From Wenzhouxiangella sp. (GTDB taxonomy: Bacteria; Pseudomonadota; Gammaproteobacteria; Xanthomonadales; Wenzhouxiangellaceae), in contig SKKM01000126.1 of assembly GCA_007121485.1 (NCBI GenBank), forward strand, positions 1-14,716: 14,716 nt of DNA, written 5' to 3'. Of the stretch, positions 8,663 to 14,716 are shown piece after piece. Position 1 is the stretch's first letter. Every line of letters begins with the position of its first letter. Position numbers and translations under genes: made by a program. The notes below the pieces were generated by a model. The model was not told the DNA's origin. It saw only the letters and a list, made by a program, of their open reading frames with translations, and made no database searches.

Positions 8663-8778
8663 GGTTTCGTTCCACTTGTCTCGGTTTGGGGCCGCCAATG
8701 ATACGGCTTTTCCGTCGGTCATGCCGCGGCGGCGGAGTCCTGCGCAGTGCCCCGGAGCATTGACTTGGGGCTCTCAAC

Positions 8779-8784
8779 TAGAAT
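8779..8784 (+). promoter_or_regulatory. Possible -10 box immediately before mtnA
   Basis: TAGAAT ends six bases before the mtnA ATG at 8791, so transcription from it would begin at or near the start codon and give a leaderless or nearly leaderless mRNA. A TTGACT at 8760-8765 is only 13 bases away, too close for an ordinary sigma-70 -35 box. No Shine-Dalgarno sequence is visible before the ATG, which agrees with a leaderless message. Confidence 0.4.
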
Positions 8785-8790
8785 AGCCGC

Positions 8791-9819
8791 ATGAATCCGC
8801 TATTCGATGAATCCGTCGACGGCTTCCAGGCCGTGCGCTTCGACGGCAGGCGCCTGCACCTGATCGACCAGCGTCGCCTGCCGGCGTCGGAAACCTGGCT
8901 GAGCATCGCCGACGTCGATGGCGTGATCCAGGCCATTGCCGACCTAGTGGTTCGCGGCGCGCCCGCCATCGGCATCACTGCCGCCTATGGCGCGGTCATC
9001 GCCGCCCGCGTCCGCGGTTCCGATCTTGCGGGCTGGATGGACGACCTGGCGCGCCTGGCCGCGGCCCGCCCGACCGCCGTCAACCTGGTCTGGGCGGTCG
9101 AGCGCATGCGCAAGTTCGCGTTGGAACAGGGTGAGCTTGACGCCGATGCGCTGGCTGGGGAAGCGCAGCGCATCCATCGTGCCGACATCGAGGCCAATCG
9201 GGCCATGGCGCAAGCGGGCAGTGCGCAGATCGAGCCCGGTAGCGGGGTGCTGACCCACTGCAACACCGGCTCCCTGGCGACCGGAGGTATCGGGACCGCT
9301 CTCGGCGTGATCGTGGCCGGCGCCCGCAGCGGCCGGATAGCACGCATCTACGCTGACGAAACCCGGCCTTGGCTGCAAGGCTCGCGCCTGACCGCGTGGG
9401 AACTGGCGCGGGCAGGGCTGGACTTCCGGGTCATCGTCGAAGGCGCCGCCGCGGCCCTGATGGCCAGCGGCGCGGTGCAGTGGGTGATCACCGGGGCTGA
9501 CCGGATTGCCGCCAACGGCGATGTGGCCAACAAGATCGGCACCTACGCCCTGGCCGTTCTGGCCCGTCATCACGGCGCGAAGATGATGGTGGTGGCACCC
9601 GGCTCGACGCTGGATCCGTCGATGCCCGACGGCAGCGGGATCACCATCGAGGAGCGTGACCCCGGCGAGATCTGGCGCGCCGCAGGGATCGAGACGCCGC
9701 CGGCCGGTCACGCTGCCTGGAACCCGGTGTTCGACGTGACCCCGGCCGGGCTGGTGGACTGCATCGTGACTGAAAACGGGGTGTTTCGGCCGCCCTACGA
9801 TTTCAGCCAGACTGATTAA
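8791..9819 (+). CDS. mtnA: S-methyl-5-thioribose-1-phosphate isomerase
   Basis: MtnA converts methylthioribose-1-phosphate to methylthioribulose-1-phosphate in the methionine salvage pathway. The 342-residue protein belongs to the eIF2B-alpha/beta/delta-like fold. It has VVRGAPAIGI (53-62), the catalytic-cysteine block HCNTGSLATGGIGTALG (156-172; C157), DETRPWLQGSRLTAWEL (189-205), and TGADRIAANGDVANKIGTY (234-252) containing the catalytic D237, then VVAPGSTLD (267-275). The ATG is the only sensible start and has no Shine-Dalgarno. The gene is divergent from the cyclophilin gene. No other methionine-salvage gene is present in the window. Confidence 0.96.
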   Translation: MNPLFDESVDGFQAVRFDGRRLHLIDQRRLPASETWLSIADVDGVIQAIADLVVRGAPAIGITAAYGAVIAARVRGSDLAGWMDDLARLAAARPTAVNLVWAVERMRKFALEQGELDADALAGEAQRIHRADIEANRAMAQAGSAQIEPGSGVLTHCNTGSLATGGIGTALGVIVAGARSGRIARIYADETRPWLQGSRLTAWELARAGLDFRVIVEGAAAALMASGAVQWVITGADRIAANGDVANKIGTYALAVLARHHGAKMMVVAPGSTLDPSMPDGSGITIEERDPGEIWRAAGIETPPAGHAAWNPVFDVTPAGLVDCIVTENGVFRPPYDFSQTD

Positions 9820-9948
9820 CCGGGCTTGTAGGTTGGCATGCCGGGTCAATCGCCGGGCCGGCACGGTCGGAATCGCGAAGCGTAGGCATACGCGGACATG
9901 CGCCGCAAATGCCGAGCATCAAATACCGTCGGTACTTTGACGCCAAGT

Positions 9949-9978
9949 CAACAAGAAACGGCCGGGCAGTGCCCGGCC
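9949..9978 (-). terminator. Rho-independent terminator of the secreted-protein gene
   Basis: GGCCGGGCA and TGCCCGGCC (9960-9978) form a strong GC-rich stem. On the minus strand it is followed by the T-rich run GTTTCTTGTTG. It lies 30 bases beyond the stop codon of the minus-strand gene at 10008, the right place for its terminator. The T run is interrupted, so efficiency is uncertain. Confidence 0.6.
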
Positions 9979-10007
9979 GAAGCTTGGGGTGCTGCCGTAT
10001 CGGCTGG

Positions 10008-10601
10008 CTACGGGGCGAACTCGCAGCTGACCTCGGGGTTCCAGTCGGCGAAGACGCCGGCCGGATTGTCGCGGCCGATCCAGACGTGCAGTGCCCAGAT
10101 GTTCTGTGCGGGGTTGAAGTGCAGGGACTGTCCCAGGATCTGCGGCGGCTCGGCGTGCGGCCAGTCCGGGGCGCGAACGATGTACTCCACGCCCAGGAAC
10201 TCCATCGAACCGTCCTCGGTGGGCGCAAACAGCAGCACCTCGGGGCGCAGCAGCGACAGGCTGCCGTTGCCCAGTTGCTCCATGTTGGCGATGTGGTAGC
10301 CCATGCCGCCCATAGGGCTCTCCACGCAAGGACTGATGGCGGTGTCCCAGCCGGCCGCGATGCCGACGTCGAAACTGAAGAAGGCGCTGGTCGCGCGACG
10401 CACCTGGTTGAGCTGCCCGGCCAGTTCTCGGCAGCGCGGCGGAACCTGTTGGGCGGGCCTGCCGTCCAGCCAGATTTCGCACGCGTGTCGAGTGCTGTAG
10501 GCGGGTTCATCGCCGTGGGCGGCCAGTGGACCGGAAAGGGCCACCAGGCCGGCGCTCAGCGCGATGGCGCCCAGGCATTTGAAGGTCTGGCTTGCGTTCA
10601 T
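10008..10601 (-). CDS. Secreted protein of unknown function
   Basis: A 197-residue protein with a signal peptide (hydrophobic stretch about 10-27, likely cut after SGPLAA before HGDEP). The mature part has four cysteines (C41, C57, C92, C193), enough for two disulfides. Conserved-looking blocks are GGMGYHIANMEQL (98-110), LLRPEVLLFAPTEDGSMEFLGVEYIV as a longer stretch at about 117-142, and LHVWIGRDNPAGVFADWNPE (171-190). I recall similar blocks (MGYH..N, RPEaLlYeP..G...L.GVEY, LHvWlw..NPaGlFa.WNP.VsC) in other secreted hypothetical proteins with no known function. Several conserved histidines (H103, H161, H172) could bind a metal, but this is a guess. The frame runs upstream to 10670, but the ATG at 10601 has a strong AGAGGAG seven bases before it and starts the signal peptide. 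The gene is divergent from the large regulator gene. Confidence 0.85.
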   Translation of the reverse strand: MNASQTFKCLGAIALSAGLVALSGPLAAHGDEPAYSTRHACEIWLDGRPAQQVPPRCRELAGQLNQVRRATSAFFSFDVGIAAGWDTAISPCVESPMGGMGYHIANMEQLGNGSLSLLRPEVLLFAPTEDGSMEFLGVEYIVRAPDWPHAEPPQILGQSLHFNPAQNIWALHVWIGRDNPAGVFADWNPEVSCEFAP

Positions 10602-10608
10602 GTGGATG

Positions 10609-10615
10609 CTCCTCT
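10609..10615 (-). promoter_or_regulatory. Strong ribosome binding site for the secreted-protein gene
   Basis: AGAGGAG on the minus strand, seven bases before the ATG at 10599-10601. It is the clearest Shine-Dalgarno in the window and decides the start against the upstream in-frame ATG at 10670. Confidence 0.8.
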
Positions 10616-10698
10616 GTGCGTGGTGTCGGTCGCCGGCCGGTCGCGGACGGCGTGGATGCATCCTGTCCAACGCTGCGCGCCGGGGCTTTCAGAAAACC

Positions 10699-10726
10699 TG
10701 AAGAATCTCTCAAGCTTTTCTTCAAG
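10699..10726. promoter_or_regulatory. Candidate operator in the divergent gap
   Basis: TGAAGAA (10699-10705) and TTCTTCA (10718-10724) form an inverted repeat with a 12-base spacer. TCAAG also recurs at 10710 and 10722 as a direct repeat with 12-base spacing, within CTCTCAAGC and TTCTTCAAGG. The site is just upstream of the candidate -35 box of the regulator gene. OmpR/CadC-type winged-helix proteins usually bind direct repeats, so autoregulation is possible. The repeats are short and may be chance. Confidence 0.3.
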
Positions 10727-10738
10727 GCCACAAAAGCG

Positions 10739-10767
10739 TTGTCTCACAGAGGTTTGTCAGCTATATA
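10739..10767 (+). promoter_or_regulatory. Candidate sigma-70 promoter of the regulator-hydrolase gene
   Basis: TTGTCT (10739-10744) and TATATA (10762-10767) are separated by exactly 17 bases. The -10 ends six bases before the ATG at 10774, so the start of transcription would fall at or within a base or two of the start codon and no 5' leader would remain. The only purine-rich stretch nearby is AGAGTGG, which overlaps where the transcript would begin. Confidence 0.5.
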
Positions 10768-10773
10768 GAGTGG

Positions 10774-13158
10774 ATGATCTACCGCTTTGGCGATTTCGAA
10801 CTCGATCCGCGCCTGGGCCTTCTGTGCGGTCCGGAAGGTCCTCAGCCGCTTCGAAAGCAGGTATGCCGGCTGCTGGAAGTCCTGCTCGAGCATGCGCCGG
10901 AATTGCTGGATCAGAACACCCTGCTGGACGAGGCCTGGGGGCGCACGGCCCTGTCGCCGAACGTCGTTCCGCAAGCCATCAGCGAGCTGCGGCAGGCGCT
11001 GGGCGACCAGGCGCAGGCGCCACGCTACATCGAAACCCTCCATCGTCGCGGCTACCGGATCATTTGTCCGGTCGAGCGGATCGATGCGCAGCAGGAACCG
11101 GATTCCGATTCCGCAGGCGAGCCGTATCCTGCACAAGCGCCGGAATTCACCGTCGAGCCGGTCAACCGGCTGTTGCTCGCCGGAACCCTGGGCCTGGTGG
11201 CTGCCCTGGCGCTGGTGCTGGGGCTGTGGTGGAACCAGGTGTCGGTGCACCGCTGGCTGGAGCGCGAGGCCTTGCCCGAGATTCGCCAGCTGGCCGGCGA
11301 GGACCTGGCCCGCGCCTGGCGACGCCTGCGCGAGGTTCGGGAACGTGCCCCGAGGGATGAGCGGCTGGAGCAGCTGTGGCTGGACATCGCCTTGCCCAAC
11401 CGGCTGCTCAGCGAGCCCCCGGGCGCGGAAGTGGCCGTGCGCGGATTTCGCGAGGCCGACGCCGACTGGATCGTCCTGGGGCGCACGCCGCTGGAGGACG
11501 TGCGCTTGCCGCTGGCCCAACTGCGCTTCCGGGTCATGCTCGACGGCTACGCGCCGATCGAAAGCGCTCCGGCCATACTGCCGCTGGCTGCGCCTTTCGT
11601 TCTAAGGCCGGCGGAAGAAGCCCGGGACGGCATGGTCTACGTGCCGGCGGGTTCGGTGACCTATCTCGGCCAGTCTCGCGAGCTTCCCGGGTTCTGGATC
11701 GACCGCCACGAGCTGACCAACCGGCAGTATCGGGAGTTCGTCGAGGCGGGCGGTTATCGCCGTTCGGAGTTCTGGCGATTTCCGGTCCAGGTCGATGGCC
11801 GGCCGCTTTCGTTCGCGGAATTGACCGCAGGATTGGTCGACAGCACCGGGCTGCCCGGCCCGTCGACCTGGAGCATGGGCACTTATCCGGCCGGACAGGG
11901 TGACCACCCGGTCGAGGGCATCAGTTGGTACGAGGCGGCCGCCTTTGCCGAATTCGCCGGCAAACAGCTGCCCACCGTGTTTCACTGGCGTCGGGCGGCG
12001 GGCCTGGGCATCCCACAGCACCAGAACTTCTCCGACGTGCTGCTGGTCAGCAACTTCAACAGTTCCGGCACGGTGCCGGTCGGATCGCTGGACAGTCTCG
12101 GCAGTCACGGCACCTTCGACATGAGCGGAAATGTCGGCGAATGGTGTTTCAACGCCGACGGTGATCTGCGCCATTTCCTGGGCGGGTTCTACCGGGAGGC
12201 AGGCTACCGCTTTGCCGATGTCGAGGCCCGCCATCCGCTGGAGCGCGGGCCGGGCTTCGGCGTGCGCCTGATGCTGCAGGATGAGCCGCTCGCCGCCGAG
12301 GTGCTGGCCGAAGTCGTGGCGCCGGACCGAACCCTGCCGCCGCCGGTCGACGACGACACCTTCCGGCTCTACGCCCGCCAGTTCGAGTACGACCGATCAC
12401 CGCTCAACGCGCGGGTCGAGGAGACCGATGACTCGCACGCGCACTGGCGCCGGGAGCGCGTCAGTATCGATGCGGCCTACGGCAATGAACGCCTGATCCT
12501 CCAGGTTTTCATTCCGCACCGCTCCCGCCCGCCGTACCAGGGCGTGATCAATTTCCCCGGTGGCGACGCCCTGCTGCTGGACTCGAGCCGGCAGGCGGGC
12601 CTGCACCACGTGGAGCCTTTCCTGCACACGGGCAGGGCAGTGGTCTACCCCGTATACCAGGGCACCTTCGAGCGCAAGCTGCCCACAAGGCCCGGCCCCA
12701 TGGCCCAGCGCCAGTTGCTGGTCAACCAGGTCAAGGACCTGCGGCGGGCGATCGATTACCTGGAGAGTCGTGGAGACTTCGATCTCGAGCGGCTGCTCTA
12801 CCACGGTGTCAGCTACGGGGCCAATCGTGCGCCGTTTCCGCTGGCGGTCGAAGACCGCTTTGCCGCGGCCATCCTGCTGTCCGGCGGGCTGGGCGTATGG
12901 ACCCATTTGCCGCCGGAAATCCAGCCGCAGCACTACCTGCCCAGGGTGACCTTGCCGCTGCTGCTGATCAACGGCCGGGACGACTACAACTTTCCGGTGG
13001 AAACGGCCCAGCTGCCGTTTTTCAACCTGCTGGGCACCCCTCCGGAGCGCAAGAAGCACATGATCCTGGATTGGGGCCATCTGCCACCGACCTACACCGA
13101 GGTGATCAGGGCCTACCTGGACTGGACGGATCGCTGGCTGGGCCCGGTCGAGGGTTGA
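10774..13158 (+). CDS. CadC/ToxR-like membrane regulator fused to FGE-sulfatase-like and alpha/beta-hydrolase domains
   Basis: A 794-residue multidomain protein. Residues 1-100 form an OmpR/CadC-type winged-helix DNA-binding domain (FGDFELDP at 5-12, LLEVLLEHAPELLDQNTL, ISELRQALGD, YIETLHRRGYRI). One membrane helix lies at about 132-153, and a PEGA-like segment at about 213-278 (EPPGAEVAV, LGRTPLEDVRLP). An FGE-sulfatase/SUMF1-like domain spans about 285-500 (PGFWIDRHELTNRQYREF, ISWYEAAAFAEFAGKQLPT, FDMSGNVGEWC). A C-terminal alpha/beta hydrolase at about 525-790 has the elbow HGVSYGA (S680), acid D736 (NGRDD) and histidine H769 (WGHLPP). The only cysteine after the membrane helix is C458, so the cysteine pair of true formylglycine-generating enzymes is absent and the domain is probably binding or structural. 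Predicted topology puts the enzyme half in the periplasm. I recall the PEGA-FGE-hydrolase half attached to serine/threonine kinases; here a DNA-binding domain takes the kinase's place. The substrate and target genes are unknown. Confidence 0.88.
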   Translation: MIYRFGDFELDPRLGLLCGPEGPQPLRKQVCRLLEVLLEHAPELLDQNTLLDEAWGRTALSPNVVPQAISELRQALGDQAQAPRYIETLHRRGYRIICPVERIDAQQEPDSDSAGEPYPAQAPEFTVEPVNRLLLAGTLGLVAALALVLGLWWNQVSVHRWLEREALPEIRQLAGEDLARAWRRLREVRERAPRDERLEQLWLDIALPNRLLSEPPGAEVAVRGFREADADWIVLGRTPLEDVRLPLAQLRFRVMLDGYAPIESAPAILPLAAPFVLRPAEEARDGMVYVPAGSVTYLGQSRELPGFWIDRHELTNRQYREFVEAGGYRRSEFWRFPVQVDGRPLSFAELTAGLVDSTGLPGPSTWSMGTYPAGQGDHPVEGISWYEAAAFAEFAGKQLPTVFHWRRAAGLGIPQHQNFSDVLLVSNFNSSGTVPVGSLDSLGSHGTFDMSGNVGEWCFNADGDLRHFLGGFYREAGYRFADVEARHPLERGPGFGVRLMLQDEPLAAEVLAEVVAPDRTLPPPVDDDTFRLYARQFEYDRSPLNARVEETDDSHAHWRRERVSIDAAYGNERLILQVFIPHRSRPPYQGVINFPGGDALLLDSSRQAGLHHVEPFLHTGRAVVYPVYQGTFERKLPTRPGPMAQRQLLVNQVKDLRRAIDYLESRGDFDLERLLYHGVSYGANRAPFPLAVEDRFAAAILLSGGLGVWTHLPPEIQPQHYLPRVTLPLLLINGRDDYNFPVETAQLPFFNLLGTPPERKKHMILDWGHLPPTYTEVIRAYLDWTDRWLGPVEG

Positions 13159-13168
13159 TGGCCGGCGC

Positions 13169-13241
13169 GAGGCGTTTTCCGCCTCCGGAGAAACCTTCTC
13201 TGCACGGGGTCGCAGACCCGGCCTGCGGGGCCGCCGCAGGC
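13169..13241 (+). terminator. Hairpin cluster after the regulator-hydrolase gene, possible terminator
   Basis: Three stems follow the stop codon in tandem: GAGGCG/CGCCTC (13169-13185), GAGAA/TTCTC (13188-13200) and the GC-rich GCCTGCGG/CCGCAGGC (13221-13241). None is followed by a real T tract, so termination, if it occurs here, would be weak or Rho-aided. The remaining bases to 13411 hold the AT-rich gyrA leader, where I cannot name a convincing promoter; TTGGCG at 13317 with TATTCG at 13340 is only a weak pair. Confidence 0.35.
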
Positions 13242-13411
13242 CCCTTCCGCGCAGGTCCTTGCGGTGCGGTCGAAGTTGTCATCGTGGTATCATTGATCAG
13301 TTATCCCGGGTCGCAGTTGGCGATCCGGATGCAGCGAACTATTCGCCAAGTGATTTTATTTAATTCAGTCATTTGGGCGATCTTCCTACGAAAAAGAATA
13401 AGGTTTAGTTG

Positions 13412-14716
<1,305 letters not shown>

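Noticed and set aside
9829..9900. Possible degenerate dispersed repeat after mtnA (TTGTAGGTTGG ... GCGAAGCGTAGGC)
   Set aside because: It resembles a common TTGTAGGTTGGG/GCGAAGCG palindromic repeat, but the arms do not pair well here, so I do not list it as a feature.
9909..11360. A 483-codon plus-strand open frame spanning the secreted-protein gene and the regulator start
   Set aside because: It is the antisense and out-of-phase shadow of two better-supported genes, with low-complexity Arg/Gly/Ala composition and no recognisable domain.
11626..12273. FGE-like domain as an active formylglycine-generating enzyme
   Set aside because: Only one cysteine (C458) is present in the domain, and no sulfatase gene is visible in the window.
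13276..13293. TTGTCA and TATCAT upstream of gyrA as a promoter
   Set aside because: The two hexamers are only six bases apart, incompatible with a sigma-70 promoter.

Overview
The window is a GC-rich stretch of ordinary bacterial chromosome, packed with housekeeping genes. The gene content and residues fit a gammaproteobacterium near Xanthomonadales/Lysobacterales (for example a Wenzhouxiangella-like lineage). That placement is an inference. It rests on prfB next to lysS with a textbook RF2 frameshift site, cyclophilin followed by lpxH, mtnA close to gyrA, and a large FGE-sulfatase/hydrolase regulatory protein of a kind I associate with this group. I see no tRNA, rRNA, CRISPR array, insertion sequence or prophage genes.

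Layout. Bases 1-432 are the end of uvrB. It converges on a minus-strand group: a 72-residue membrane protein of the superinfection-immunity type, a TIGR01777/YfcH-like nucleotide-sugar epimerase-family protein, and a Glu/Leu/Phe/Val-type glutamate dehydrogenase. A long inverted repeat (469-672) lies between the convergent genes. From 3359 the plus strand carries prfB (with its programmed +1 frameshift) and lysS, separated by a second, unrelated inverted-repeat element (4464-4615), then a renalase-like FAD oxidoreductase. Facing these on the minus strand are a secreted cyclophilin and lpxH, which overlap by 17 bases. mtnA is divergent from the cyclophilin.

Between mtnA and the start of gyrA (13412 to the window end) sits the one accessory-looking part. 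It is a divergent pair made of a small secreted protein of unknown function (10008-10601, minus) and a 794-residue protein (10774-13158, plus). The large protein joins a CadC/ToxR-type winged-helix domain, one membrane helix, a PEGA-like segment, an FGE-sulfatase (SUMF1-like) domain and an alpha/beta-hydrolase domain with an apparent Ser-Asp-His triad. If the topology is as predicted, a DNA-binding domain in the cytoplasm is tied through the membrane to an enzyme-like periplasmic half. This is the most interesting object in the window.

Other points of note are the two structurally parallel but sequence-unrelated palindromic repeats, each just after a housekeeping stop codon; two genes (mtnA and the 794-residue regulator) whose -10-like boxes sit so close to the ATG that their mRNAs could be leaderless; and several start-codon decisions (lysS, cyclophilin, the small secreted protein) where the longest open frame is probably wrong. 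No intergenic stretch exceeds 300 bases. The longest are 433-708 (repeat element) and 13159-13411 (hairpins followed by the AT-rich gyrA leader).
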